Positions 50,730 through 59,919 of a stretch of 64,000 nucleotides of DNA are shown here, piece after piece (position 1 is the first letter of the stretch; each line of letters begins with the position of its first letter). Under the pieces are notes generated by a model, which made no database searches, was not told the DNA's origin, and saw only the letters and a program-made list of their open reading frames with translations. The DNA lies in NCBI RefSeq assembly GCF_001816165.1, contig NZ_MDZC01000101.1, forward strand, positions 62,001-126,000, given 5' to 3'. This DNA is from Hymenobacter glacialis. GTDB taxonomy: Bacteria > Bacteroidota > Bacteroidia > Cytophagales > Hymenobacteraceae. Made by a program: the position numbers and the translations under genes.

Positions 50730-52028
50730 ATGAATGCCCCTCACCCCCGCGACCTTTCCATTCACGATTTCTCGTACCCGCTGCCGCCCGACCGCATTGC
50801 GCCGGAGCCTCTGCCCGACCGCGCCGCCAGCCGCCTGCTGGTGAGCCGCAACGGGCAGCTCACAGACCAACGCTTCCGCGACCTGCCGAACGAGCTGCCA
50901 GCGGGTGCCCTGCTGATATTTAACGATACCCGCGTGGTGCGGGCCCGCTTGCTGGCCCGGCGCCCCACCGGCGGGCAGGTAGAGCTGTTTTGCCTGGAGC
51001 CGGTGGCCCCGCATCGCAGCCTGGAAATGGCGCTGCAGCAAACCGGTAGCTGCACCTGGCGCTGCCTGGTGGGCAACGGCCGCCGCTGGAAAGAAGGCCC
51101 CGTGCTCCTGGAGTTTGAAACCGCCGACGGGCAGCCCGCCACCCTTTGGGCCGAACGCCAGGTCCAGGAAGCCGGCACCGCGCTCATTGATTTTAGATGG
51201 GAGCCGGCGGAGCTGCCTTTTGCGGAAGTACTGCGGGCGGGCGGCCACCTTCCCCTTCCTCCCTACCTCGGGCGCCCGGACACCGCCACCGATGCCCTGC
51301 GCTACCAAACCGTGTACGCGGTCGCCGAGGGGGCCGTGGCGGCGCCCACTGCCGGCCTGCACTTCACGCCCGAGCTGCTGGCCGAGCTGGCGCAACAGGG
51401 CTTTTCAACGGGGCACATTACCCTGCACGTGGGTGCGGGCACCTTCCAGCCGGTGAAGGCCGGCCGCATGGCCGACCATCCTATGCATACCGAACCAATT
51501 ATTGTGACGGCAGCGCTGTTGCGGCAATTGCTAAGCCACCGGCCCCAACCGGTGCTGGCCGTGGGCACCACCAGCCTGCGCACCCTCGAAAGCCTGTATT
51601 GGCTGGGAGTGGGCTTGCTTAAGCCTGCCACCGTGGCAGCCGGTGAGGTGGCTGGCCAACCGGAGCTGCTGGTTACCCAGTGGCAGCCGTACGATATGGC
51701 CGCTGCTGCCGATAACATCAGCGCGGAAGTGGCGCTGGAAGCCCTGCTCAAGCACCTGGAGGCCAATGGAACCGATACGCTGCAGGCCAGCACCCGGCTG
51801 CTCATTGCACCAGGCTACCGCTTCCGGCTCATCGATGGCCTCATCACGAACTTCCACCAGCCCGAAAGCACGTTGTTGCTGCTGGTGGCAGCCCTGCTGG
51901 GGCCCGGCTGGCGCACGGTGTACTACCACGCCCTAACGCACGAATACCGCTTCCTAAGCTATGGAGACAGCTCGCTGCTACTGCCGGGCACGGCAGAGGT
52001 TAGCGCAAATAGTACGGAACGCTGCTGA
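50730..52028 (+). CDS. queA: S-adenosylmethionine:tRNA ribosyltransferase-isomerase
   Basis: 432 residues from ATG 50730 (MNAPHPRDLS), chosen because GACCTTTG just before it is a near-consensus -7 element and the longer reading has no homologous look. QueA transfers the ribosyl part of SAM to preQ1 in tRNA to form epoxyqueuosine. Signatures are PTAGLHFTPELL, HVGAGTFQPVK with MHTEP, GTTSLRTLESL and NFHQPESTLLLLVAALLG. It is longer than the roughly 350-residue enzyme of E. coli but close to the long Bacteroidota form. Confidence 0.9.
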   Translation: MNAPHPRDLSIHDFSYPLPPDRIAPEPLPDRAASRLLVSRNGQLTDQRFRDLPNELPAGALLIFNDTRVVRARLLARRPTGGQVELFCLEPVAPHRSLEMALQQTGSCTWRCLVGNGRRWKEGPVLLEFETADGQPATLWAERQVQEAGTALIDFRWEPAELPFAEVLRAGGHLPLPPYLGRPDTATDALRYQTVYAVAEGAVAAPTAGLHFTPELLAELAQQGFSTGHITLHVGAGTFQPVKAGRMADHPMHTEPIIVTAALLRQLLSHRPQPVLAVGTTSLRTLESLYWLGVGLLKPATVAAGEVAGQPELLVTQWQPYDMAAAADNISAEVALEALLKHLEANGTDTLQASTRLLIAPGYRFRLIDGLITNFHQPESTLLLLVAALLGPGWRTVYYHALTHEYRFLSYGDSSLLLPGTAEVSANSTERC

Positions 52029-52107
52029 TAACCTCTGGGTTGAACCTGCGTACAAGCCGTACTTTCTTCAAATTATATAGTATCACCCATTTATTATCCA
52101 CCCAATC

Positions 52108-52464
52108 ATGAAAAAGTCTCTCATGTTGCTCGCTGGTCTGGCACTTGCCACCACCGCTGCCAACGCTCAGGAAGTTACCCCTGCTACGCCCAAAACCGAA
52201 GTTGAAGTGCGTGACAACGGCACTGTGAAAACCACTACCATCACTGGCAAGACCAACGTTGGCGCGGCCCTTGAAAACACCAAAGACGCGGCTGGCAATG
52301 TGGCTCGCAAGAGCGCCCGCGCAGCGAAGCGTGCCGCTAAAAAAACGGCTAACCTTGCGGAGCGTGGGGCCAAAAAGACCAAGCGCGCTGTGAAAAAAGG
52401 TTCTCAGGAAGCCAGCTCGGCGGTGAAGGAAGGCACCCAGAAACTGGAGCAGAAGACCGAGTAG
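52108..52464 (+). CDS. Small secreted Lys/Ala-rich protein
   Basis: 118 residues. Clear signal peptide (MKKSLMLLAGLALATTAANAQ), a short acidic/Thr segment, then a basic amphipathic helical stretch with repeated Ala-Lys pairs (KSARAAKRAAKKTANLAERG). The mature protein is highly basic and should lie in the periplasm or at the outer membrane. No family recognised; the composition resembles apolipoprotein-like or LEA-like helices. Confidence 0.7.
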   Translation: MKKSLMLLAGLALATTAANAQEVTPATPKTEVEVRDNGTVKTTTITGKTNVGAALENTKDAAGNVARKSARAAKRAAKKTANLAERGAKKTKRAVKKGSQEASSAVKEGTQKLEQKTE

Positions 52465-52496
52465 ACTGCCCCAACGCATTGTGTCAACTCGCTAGT

Positions 52497-52536
52497 AACA
52501 AAAAATCCCCAGCCTGACGGTTGGGGATTTTTTGTT
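52497..52536 (+). terminator. Intrinsic terminator
   Basis: AACAAAAAATCCCCA pairs perfectly with TGGGGATTTTTTGTT, directly after the Lys/Ala-rich gene. Confidence 0.9.
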
Positions 52537-52577
52537 AACAGTAAATCGCCCAAAAGTAAACTGATGTACCTCTGGCA

Positions 52578-52670
52578 GTCATGCCGAGCCTGTCGAAGCA
52601 TCTCTATCGCGCAGGCAATCAATTTTACTGCTGCGGTAGAGATGCTTCGACAGGCTCAGCATGACGTTCT
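52578..52670. repeat. Palindromic intergenic element, family A, copy 2
   Basis: Arms 52578-52610 and 52633-52665 match at 31 of 33 positions. The right arm has the family core GTAGAGATGCTTCGAC followed by AGGCTCAGCATGACG. Between convergent genes, as for the other copies. Confidence 0.85.
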
Positions 52671-52692
52671 TTTAACCATGGCCATTATTGGC

Positions 52693-52926
52693 TCACTTGC
52701 CTGGGGTTTCGTGCAGCTCGTGGCGCACTCGTTCCAGCACTCCTCTGCCGAATAGACTCATGCCCGCGTTCAGGACCACCAGGGCCGCTGTACCCGCTGC
52801 TACCCATTGGGAGGTTGGCGCTTTCTCGTCTTTCATGTGGCCGGCCCATTGCACCATGCAAGCGCCCGCGCCAATGGTAGTGAGGCCGAGTGGGGCAAAC
52901 AGCAGCCATTTATTTTTGTGTGTCAT
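52693..52926 (-). CDS. Small two-helix membrane protein
   Basis: 77 residues from ATG 52926 (MTHKNKW). Two hydrophobic segments (LLFAPLGLTTIGAGACMV and WVAAGTAALVVLNAGMSLFG) separated by a short charged loop (KDEKAPTSQ), with a basic C-terminus. No family recognised. The frame extends upstream, but into a stretch overlapping the next gene's promoter. Confidence 0.6.
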   Translation of the reverse strand: MTHKNKWLLFAPLGLTTIGAGACMVQWAGHMKDEKAPTSQWVAAGTAALVVLNAGMSLFGRGVLERVRHELHETPGK

Positions 52927-53062
52927 AGGAAGGAGTAGATGAAATGATGCGGGAGGAAAGGCACCTGTACCGGCGCAGCATGCGTTCGGCGCGTACCTTT
53001 CGGCTTTCTGCTTACGCACCTCACCCCGACGTGTTACGACGGCCGCACCCGGCCCTTTTCCC

Positions 53063-53530
53063 ATGAGTCCTTACGAACAGCTGCTGCACCTCGCCTTCAC
53101 CGCCCCCAACGATGTGAAGTATTACCTCACTCCCACCACCCTGCGGGCCCACGACCAGCTCCGCAGCGCGGCACCGGCCGACAAGCCTTTCCGCTTCGAG
53201 CAGGTGCGGCTGGGCCTAGCTATGAGCATTCTCAAGCTGGTATCGGAGCTGGGCGACCACGACGAGAGCCGGCAGGTGCTCGACGTGCTGCACCGGGCCC
53301 TGAGCGAGGCCCGCTCGCCCGAGGACATTGACCGCATCATTGGCCGCGAAGCCCGCCTGTTTGACCGGCTCTATGAGAACCTATATGTAAACGAGGAGGG
53401 CGAAGAGTTGCTTAATCTCTTCGGCCGCACCCTCGACGCCGATGCCCCGCAGCTGCTGGAGGAGGTGGCCCAGGAAGCCGTCGACTTAGCGCGCACCCTC
53501 GACTTCAGCACCGACGAAGAAGAGGACTAA
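53063..53530 (+). CDS. Conserved-looking acidic cytosolic protein, function unknown
   Basis: 155 residues, mostly helical, with no signal peptide, cysteine or recognisable motif. It is strongly acidic at the C-terminus (TDEEED). Codon use is normal for the genome (GC-rich third positions), so I take it as a real gene. TACCTTTC, one base off the -7 consensus, lies about 60 bases before the ATG. Confidence 0.65.
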   Translation: MSPYEQLLHLAFTAPNDVKYYLTPTTLRAHDQLRSAAPADKPFRFEQVRLGLAMSILKLVSELGDHDESRQVLDVLHRALSEARSPEDIDRIIGREARLFDRLYENLYVNEEGEELLNLFGRTLDADAPQLLEEVAQEAVDLARTLDFSTDEEED

Positions 53531-53590
53531 AGCACGTCCTCAGATTTAGGCAGTCTTGCGCCTTATGGGAAGTAACTAGGTTTTGGCCAG

Positions 53591-53686
53591 CGCGTTATGC
53601 TAAGCTTGCCGAAGCATCTCTACCGCTTCGTATGAGTCGGTAACGTAGCGGTAGAGATGCTTCGACAAGCTTAGCATCACGTTCTT
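53591..53686. repeat. Palindromic intergenic element, family A, copy 3
   Basis: Arms 53593-53627 and 53647-53681 pair with a few mismatches. The right arm has GTAGAGATGCTTCGAC followed by AAGCTTAGCATCACG, and the left arm carries the matching GCTAAGCTT. Between convergent genes. Confidence 0.85.
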
Positions 53687-53729
53687 TTTGCTTTCAAACA
53701 GCTTCATGCCAAGCCCACCAAACGACTCC

Positions 53730-53784
53730 CCCCAGACGCAAAAAAGCCGCTCCGGATACCGGAGCGGCTTTTTTGCGTCTGGGG
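53730..53784. terminator. Very strong bidirectional terminator
   Basis: Perfect 26-base arms (53730-53755 and 53759-53784) around ATA, including GCAAAAAAGCCGCTCCGG and its complement. It ends the second susC-susD operon from the right. Confidence 0.9.
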
Positions 53785-53790
53785 CTGTGC

Positions 53791-55227
53791 TTAGTAGCCG
53801 GGGTTCTGAATGAGCACCGGATTAGCGGGGTCGTTCAGGTCGGTTTCGCGCTTGGGAATGGGCAATACCAATCGGTTATCGGTTATTAGAATGACGGTGC
53901 CATTCGAGGTAACGAGGTTGGTGCCGGTCCGCTTCAGGTCGTGGATGCGGAAGCCTTCGAAAGCCAACTCCAGCTGACGCTCGCGCAGGATGGTGGCCAA
54001 CCCGTTGGCTGGGGTCAAATCGGCCAGGGTGAGCGGCGTGGCACCGGAACGCGTGCGGATGCGGTTGAGGTCGGCGAGGGCCGTGGTCAGGTCGCCGGCA
54101 CGGAAGGCAGCCTCGGCCCGAATCAGGTACATCTCAGCCAGGCGAATGACCGGAATGTTCTGACCGAACGTGGTGTACTTACCAGTCCGCAGGGCAACGT
54201 TCGGAGCCGACACCCGACGGGCACCCGTGCTGTTGTACAGCAGCGGGTCTTTGCCCCGGGCATCGTTCGGTCCGTACTGAGCAGCAAATGCTGGCAGCAC
54301 CAGTACGTCGCCACGGCCTACGCCGCCAAGGCTGGCGTAGTGGGTAGCCAAGCCGCTGTTGGCGGTACCGGCGTTGTTCTGGTCGTTCTGCTGAATCTCC
54401 AGCAGCGTCTCGGAACCGTTGCGGCCGCGGAACACCGCTTCCAGTGTAGGCGCCAGCGACTTGCCGCTGGTTTTGATAACTTCATCGGCCTGCACGCCGG
54501 CTTCCGCGAAGCGGTTCTGCTGCAGGTACACGCGGGCCAGCATGGCCTTGGCAGTGAAGCGAGTTGCCCGGTTGCCGTTGGTGGTGGGCAATAGGGCGAT
54601 AGCCTTGGTCAGGTCGTCGATGGCCTGCGCATAAACCTGCGCCACCGTAGAACGGGCAATCTTGCGGTTGGCCTCTTCTACCGTACGCACCGGAACCAGG
54701 CTGATGGGTACGCCCAGGTCAGTAGCAGCAGTGGCAGCGTTGTACTGCTTGCCATACAAACGCACCAGTTCAAAGTACATGGTGCCCCGCACGAAGCGGG
54801 CCTCGCCTTCGAAGCGGGTTTTCGACGCAGCATTCTGCACCACTGGCAGGGCGTCAATCACCAGGTTGGTTTGGTTGATGGCCTGATAGGCTTCACGCCA
54901 GATGGTTTCCGCCGTGCTGTTTTCAGCCCGCGTATTGCGGTTTGCGATGTCACGGAAGTTACCGAACGTGCCCTGGAAGCGGATGTAGGTGTCCACGGTA
55001 GCCAAGAGCTCGGGCACCAGAATGAGGTTGGTACCGTACAGGTTGGAGTTGCCCAACTGGGCATACAAGCCTACCACGGCACTGGTCACGTTGGCCTCCG
55101 AGTTGAGGGCCGTGCCAGCATCAACCGACTGGAGCGGGTCAATGTCAAGTTGCTTGTCGCACGAGGTCAGAACCAGGGCCAGGCCCAGGGTCAAGACAGT
55201 CGCCGAACGGGAAAAGAAATTTTTCAT
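53791..55227 (-). CDS. SusD/RagB-type nutrient-binding lipoprotein
   Basis: 478 residues, intact. Lipobox LVLTSCDK. Family segments are EANVTSAVVGLY, ARFVRGTMYFELVRLYG (the conserved helix with RALCYF-like pattern), IRLAEMYLIRAEAAFR and the C-terminal RERQLELAFEGFRIHDLKR. It is a surface lipoprotein that captures the ligand and closes over the upstream SusC. It starts 24 bases after susC. Confidence 0.95.
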   Translation of the reverse strand: MKNFFSRSATVLTLGLALVLTSCDKQLDIDPLQSVDAGTALNSEANVTSAVVGLYAQLGNSNLYGTNLILVPELLATVDTYIRFQGTFGNFRDIANRNTRAENSTAETIWREAYQAINQTNLVIDALPVVQNAASKTRFEGEARFVRGTMYFELVRLYGKQYNAATAATDLGVPISLVPVRTVEEANRKIARSTVAQVYAQAIDDLTKAIALLPTTNGNRATRFTAKAMLARVYLQQNRFAEAGVQADEVIKTSGKSLAPTLEAVFRGRNGSETLLEIQQNDQNNAGTANSGLATHYASLGGVGRGDVLVLPAFAAQYGPNDARGKDPLLYNSTGARRVSAPNVALRTGKYTTFGQNIPVIRLAEMYLIRAEAAFRAGDLTTALADLNRIRTRSGATPLTLADLTPANGLATILRERQLELAFEGFRIHDLKRTGTNLVTSNGTVILITDNRLVLPIPKRETDLNDPANPVLIQNPGY

Positions 55228-55251
55228 CGATGTCGTTGCTAATGCGGATGA

Positions 55252-58248
55252 TTAAAGGCCGAGGTTGATGCCAACCAGGAAGGTTTTGGCAAGGGGCGGC
55301 GTGTAGAAGTCGTGACCGATGAGGAAGTTGGCAGCGCCGAATGCGGCCGTGTTTACCTCTGGGTCGTAGCCTTCGTACTTGGTGAAGGTGAACAGGTTCT
55401 GGGCCGAAACATAAACCCGAGCCGACTTCAGGAAAGCCCGCTTGGCCAGATCCGAAGACAGGTTGTAGCCAAGGGTCACATTCTTCACGCGGAAGAACGA
55501 ACCGTCGGTTACCCAACGCGACGACTGCGACGTGCCATTGCCGCCGTAAAGACGCAGCTGTGGAACATTGGTCATATCGCCGGGGTTCCGCCAGGCATTC
55601 AGCTGGTCAAGGGTCTGGTTGTCGAAGTAGTCACCGCTGGCCGACTGGTAGATACCGGCGGCGTTGTAGAGGTCGTTGCCCGACACAAACTGGCCGAGCA
55701 CGCTCAGGTCCACGCCCTTAAAGGAGAACGTGTTGGTGATACCGCCCGTGAAGTCCGGGTTGGGGTTGCCCACCACCTGCAGCGCTGCCTGGGACACGTT
55801 GGCAGTAGTGCCTCCGTCGGCATTGAAGTAAAGAGCATCGCCGTTAGCGGGGTCTACACCGGCAAACTTGCGGCCGTAGAAAATGCCGATGGGCAAGCCT
55901 TCGCGCACGCTACCCAGGTACTGGCTCTGGATGGGCGCCGCCAGCGAAGTGATTTTGTTGCGGTTGAACGAGATGTTGAAGTTGGTGCTCCATTTGAACG
56001 CCTTGTCGAAGTTGCGCGTGTTGAGGCTAAACTCCAGACCGCGGTTGTTCAGGGTGCCCACGTTTTCGGTCACGTTGCTGTAGCCGTTCACATAAGCCAA
56101 CGGACGGTTCAGCAGCAAATCGGTGGTTTTCTTCTCGTACACGTCGATTTCACCCGAAATACGGTTGTCAAAGAAGCCAAATTCCAGGCCCAGGTCGGCT
56201 TGGGCAGTGCTCTCCCAGGTCAGGTCGGGGTTGCCCACCCGGTCGCTGGGCTGAATGCCCGCCTGGTCGGCGTAAGGCAGGGCGTTGAACAGGCCGCGCG
56301 ACGAGAAGTTACCGATTTCGGCGTTGCCCGTCAGGCCGTAGCTGGCGCGCAGCTTCAGGAAGTTCAGGATGCTGTTATCCTTCAGGAAGCTTTCTTCCGT
56401 GACAACCCAGCCAATGGAACCAGCCCCGAAATTGCCGTACCGGTTGTTGGCACCGAAGCGCGAAGAGCCGTCGCGGCGCACGCTACCCGAAACCAGGTAC
56501 TTGTTGCGAAACGAGTAGTTGACACGGGCAAACTGCGACAGGAAGGCAAAGCCTTCCTGCGAGGAGCTGGCATTGGTCTTGATGGCCGCGCTGGCAATTT
56601 TGGTAAACTCTGGGTTGGGGAAGCCCCGTCCTTCTGCCGACGTGCGCTTGCTGTCGGAACGCTGGAAGGAGAAGCCGAGCAGGGCGTCGAAGTTGTGGTC
56701 TTCGTTGAGGGTAAAGTTGTAGTTGGCGGTGTTGTTGGTGGTGTAGTTAATAACCTGCACCTGGTTGCTGTAGCCGTAGCCGGTGTTGCCACCGGTCTGG
56801 GTACCGGCACCGCGGTAAATCTCCTCGTTCAGGTTCAGGAAGTCGGCACCGATTTCGGTACGCACCGTCAGGTTCTTGATGGGGTTGAACGAAAGGAACG
56901 CCGTGCTGAACGAGCGGTAGGTACCGGCCCGGTTCGAGCCCTTGTCCAGATCAATCAGGTTGTTGTAGTAGAGGGTGTTGTCGTTGAGCTTCGTGCCCTG
57001 GGACGGGTCATTTGGATCTACCGGAATGCGCAGTGGCTGCAGGGGCGGCAGGGCGTTGAGCTGCAAGGGGTTAGTAAAGGCGTTGTCGTTGGGCGTCCGG
57101 TCGTTTACCGAGCGGGTCAGCGACAGGTTCAGGCCCACTTTCACCCGGTCCGTAATGGAATGGTCGAGGTTGATGCGGGCACTGCCCCGGCGGTAGCGGT
57201 TGCCCACAATAATACCCGTCTGGTCGTTGAAGGTCGAGCTCAGGAAGAAGCGGGTTTTGGCATCGCCGCCGCTCACGTTGAAGTCGTACTGCTCCACGCG
57301 GCCTTTGGTGAGAGCCTCCGAAGCCCAGTCCGTATTAGAAGTCGAGTTGATGTCGATGCCGTTGCCTTCAAATTCTTCAGCGGCGTCATAGCCCTCGTTT
57401 TCGGCTGCCTCGGTAAACAGCTGCTTGTATTGCGCCGCGTTCAGAAAGTCACGCTTGCGTGTGGCGGTGCTGGTGCCCACGTAGTAACCCGCGTTCACCT
57501 TGGTCACGCCCTGGCGGCCTTTCTTGGTATTCACGAGAATTACCCCGTTGGAAGCCCGCGAACCGTAGATGGCCGCCGAAGAAGCGTCCTTCAGGATGGT
57601 GATGCTCTCAATGTCGTTCGGGTTCAGGTCGGCCAGCGGGTTCAGCGGCTCGGTGTCCGAGCCCACGTCGGTCGACGTGGCGGGGATGCCGTCAATTACA
57701 TATAGGGGCTGGTTGGAAGCCGTCACCGACGACGAACCCCGCACGCGGATTTGCACGCCAGCGCCGAGCTTGCCCGAGCCCTGGTTGATTTGCACGCCGG
57801 GCGTGCGGCCCTGAATGGCCTGCTCAAAGCTGACCGTGGGCACGTTTTCCACGTCCTTGGCGGTGAGCTGGGTTACGGAGCCGGTCAAGTCAGCCTTCGA
57901 CTGCGTGCCGTAGCCTACCACTACCGCCTCGCTGAGCTGGGTAGTCGAAACGGTCAGCGTCACGTTGATGGTGCTCTGGTTGCCCACGGCAATGGACTGG
58001 GCAGCGTAGCCCACCGAGCTGATGACGATGGTTGCATTGGGCTGCACCGTGAGGTTGAAGGCACCGTCGGCGTTGGTGCTCACACCGTTAGTGGTACCAC
58101 GCTCCAGCACGGTAGCACCGGGCACGGCCCCGCCGTCAGAGCCCTTCACGCGGCCGCTAATGGCCTGCTGTGCCCAGGCGGGCACTGCAAACAGGCATAT
58201 AGCCAGCAGCGAAAATAGTTTGAGATGAGTAAAGAATTTGTGTTCCAT
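55252..58248 (-). CDS. SusC/RagA-type TonB-dependent outer-membrane transporter
   Basis: 998 residues. Signal peptide ending AVPAWAQ, then carboxypeptidase-regulatory-like domain (ISGRVKGSDGGAVPGATVLERGT), TonB-box region (LSEAVVVGYGTQSK), plug with SusC signature (SITILKDASSAAIYGSRASNGVILVNTKKG) and barrel ending VGINLGL. The first 110 residues resemble the first SusC of the window, including GNQSTINVTL, but the barrels diverge, so the ligands probably differ. No regulator or hydrolase is adjacent. Confidence 0.95.
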   Translation of the reverse strand: MEHKFFTHLKLFSLLAICLFAVPAWAQQAISGRVKGSDGGAVPGATVLERGTTNGVSTNADGAFNLTVQPNATIVISSVGYAAQSIAVGNQSTINVTLTVSTTQLSEAVVVGYGTQSKADLTGSVTQLTAKDVENVPTVSFEQAIQGRTPGVQINQGSGKLGAGVQIRVRGSSSVTASNQPLYVIDGIPATSTDVGSDTEPLNPLADLNPNDIESITILKDASSAAIYGSRASNGVILVNTKKGRQGVTKVNAGYYVGTSTATRKRDFLNAAQYKQLFTEAAENEGYDAAEEFEGNGIDINSTSNTDWASEALTKGRVEQYDFNVSGGDAKTRFFLSSTFNDQTGIIVGNRYRRGSARINLDHSITDRVKVGLNLSLTRSVNDRTPNDNAFTNPLQLNALPPLQPLRIPVDPNDPSQGTKLNDNTLYYNNLIDLDKGSNRAGTYRSFSTAFLSFNPIKNLTVRTEIGADFLNLNEEIYRGAGTQTGGNTGYGYSNQVQVINYTTNNTANYNFTLNEDHNFDALLGFSFQRSDSKRTSAEGRGFPNPEFTKIASAAIKTNASSSQEGFAFLSQFARVNYSFRNKYLVSGSVRRDGSSRFGANNRYGNFGAGSIGWVVTEESFLKDNSILNFLKLRASYGLTGNAEIGNFSSRGLFNALPYADQAGIQPSDRVGNPDLTWESTAQADLGLEFGFFDNRISGEIDVYEKKTTDLLLNRPLAYVNGYSNVTENVGTLNNRGLEFSLNTRNFDKAFKWSTNFNISFNRNKITSLAAPIQSQYLGSVREGLPIGIFYGRKFAGVDPANGDALYFNADGGTTANVSQAALQVVGNPNPDFTGGITNTFSFKGVDLSVLGQFVSGNDLYNAAGIYQSASGDYFDNQTLDQLNAWRNPGDMTNVPQLRLYGGNGTSQSSRWVTDGSFFRVKNVTLGYNLSSDLAKRAFLKSARVYVSAQNLFTFTKYEGYDPEVNTAAFGAANFLIGHDFYTPPLAKTFLVGINLGL

Positions 58249-58594
58249 GGGGGAAGGAGAAAGGTTGGTGAATCGTTAAAAATGCAGCGCTCTGTTAAAA
58301 AAAGCCCTGTTGACAGGCAATGGCACCCTTAAAATTTCGGAATGGTATCCGTATTATCACATAATGCCACAGCGAAGGTAATTACACATGGCTATTTTAT
58401 TCGTTTAAATTGGTGTAACCGCTTTAATTATTGCCAGTAACCGATACCAAGTATCACTTTTATAGTAATATGGCTACCCATACCCGCCACTGTGCAGGCA
58501 GTCGTTGGTAGCAGCGCCTGCTGTGCGTGCCTACCTTTACCGTGCTAACCTTGCCGCGACCATAACCGGCGCCGCTGTTTCGTCATTCGCCTCA
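58249..58594. promoter_or_regulatory. Divergent promoter region, susC and ribonuclease D
   Basis: AT-rich between 58310 and 58480. On the minus strand TACCTTCG (58380-58373) is one base off the -7 consensus and would give susC a leader of about 115 bases. Toward ribonuclease D, TAACCTTG near 58543 is a weaker match. No protein gene is apparent. Confidence 0.4.
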
Positions 58595-59761
58595 ATGCCA
58601 CTCATTCAGTACCTCACCACTGCCGACGCAATTGCCACTGCGGCTGCCCATTTTGCTACCCTGCCCCGCATCGGCATCGACTTGGAGTTCGACGACATGC
58701 GCCACCGCTACGGGCGCCACCTGGCCCTGATTCAGATTTTTGATGGCAAGGAAGCATACCTAATCGACCCACTGCCACTCCCCGACATGGCTGCTGGCTT
58801 GGAGCCACTGTTTGCCGTGCTCCGCGACCCTGCCGTGGCCAAAGTGTTTCATTCGTGTAAGTCGGATATTCTCCTGCTGGATGAGGTATTCGGGGTCAAC
58901 TGCCTCAATATTGTTGACACCAGTGTACAATTTACATTACTTGCGGCAGAAGACAATAACATCTCTCTGGGCCGGCTCATTCAGGCCGAGCTCGGCTTTG
59001 AAGTAGACAAAGGCGAGCAGAAATCGAACTGGTTGAAACGCCCCCTCACCGAAGCCCAGAAGGAGTACGCTGCCAACGACGTGCTCTACCTTTTTGAGCT
59101 CACCGACCGTCTCACTGCCCGCCTCACCGAGCTGGGCCGCAGCGACTGGGCTGCCCAGGAAAACCTGGCCCTGGAAGCCGTGCGCTACGGCCGCGACGAC
59201 CCGCGTCCGTGGTCGCGCAACGCCGCCAAATACAAGATTTCGGCCCAGGAAATGCCCATTTTCCGGGAGCTGTACATGCTGCGCGACACCATAGCCCGCC
59301 AGCTGGACCGCCCGCCCTACCACGTGGTGAGCAACGACCGCCTGGCGGAGCTCACGCGGCAGCCCATCGAAACGCCCTTGCAGCTGCGCACCGCCAATGG
59401 CCTGCACCCCGAGCTGAAACGTTCGCCCTACGCCGAGCAGCTTTTGGCCATCGGCACCACCGACCTGGAGCCCGATGCACCGCTGGCGCCCGAGCAGCGC
59501 AAGTTTCCGTTCCGGCGCCGGCTCAACGGGCCCGCCGCTACGCGGGCCGAAGCGCGCGAAACCCTGTTGAACACGCTGAAGACCCTGCTCATAACCGACC
59601 ACGGCAGCACCCTGGCCAATATGGTGCTCAGCAACCGCCTCATTGCCGAAATCATCGAGCAGGGCGCCGAGTTGGCCCTGCGGCCCTGGCAGCAGCAGCT
59701 CCTCCGCGAGTCGGCTGAGCGCCACAACGAGGATTACCGGCAGATTGCGGAGCCCTTCTAG
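58595..59761 (+). CDS. rnd: Ribonuclease D
   Basis: 388 residues from ATG 58595 (MPLIQYLTT). 3'-5' exoribonuclease of the DEDDy type: motif I IDLEFD, motif II FHSCKSDILLL, motif III YAANDVLYLFEL with the catalytic Tyr. An HRDC helical domain follows (residues 210-300: MPIFRELYMLRDTIARQLDRPPYHVVSN). It trims tRNA 3' ends and other structured RNAs. A small reading frame and mltG follow closely on the same strand. Confidence 0.93.
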   Translation: MPLIQYLTTADAIATAAAHFATLPRIGIDLEFDDMRHRYGRHLALIQIFDGKEAYLIDPLPLPDMAAGLEPLFAVLRDPAVAKVFHSCKSDILLLDEVFGVNCLNIVDTSVQFTLLAAEDNNISLGRLIQAELGFEVDKGEQKSNWLKRPLTEAQKEYAANDVLYLFELTDRLTARLTELGRSDWAAQENLALEAVRYGRDDPRPWSRNAAKYKISAQEMPIFRELYMLRDTIARQLDRPPYHVVSNDRLAELTRQPIETPLQLRTANGLHPELKRSPYAEQLLAIGTTDLEPDAPLAPEQRKFPFRRRLNGPAATRAEARETLLNTLKTLLITDHGSTLANMVLSNRLIAEIIEQGAELALRPWQQQLLRESAERHNEDYRQIAEPF

Positions 59762-59785
59762 ACCAAAAATCATCCCGCCGAACAC

Positions 59786-59917
59786 GTGAACGAAACCGGC
59801 GAGCGCTGCCCTTTTGTTAACTGTGAATCGCGGGCGGCCGCGCCGGTCAAAATTGAGCGGCAGGCTGCGCGGGAAGAATTTGAGGCCGCGGTGGCCGAAT
59901 CAGTACAAACCAGTTGA
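59786..59917 (+). CDS. Candidate small protein upstream of mltG
   Basis: A 43-codon frame from GTG 59786 to TGA 59915-59917, ending two bases before the mltG ATG. The peptide starts NETGERCPFVNCESRAAA and continues as an acidic helix ending SVQTS. It is in the same frame as rnd, eight codons after its stop, so it could also be a former C-terminal extension. The Cys-x4-Cys pair and tight coupling to mltG favour a real gene, but there is no homology evidence. Confidence 0.4.
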   Translation: MNETGERCPFVNCESRAAAPVKIERQAAREEFEAAVAESVQTS

Positions 59918-59919
59918 GT

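Noticed and set aside
55312..57705. Very long open frame (797 codons) antisense to the second susC
   Set aside because: Composition is the mirror of a GC-rich gene (Val, Gly, His, Arg excess), no family features, and the susC frame is certain. The same applies to the long antisense frames at 3255-4856, 5103-6506, 12040-13452 and 15555-17099.
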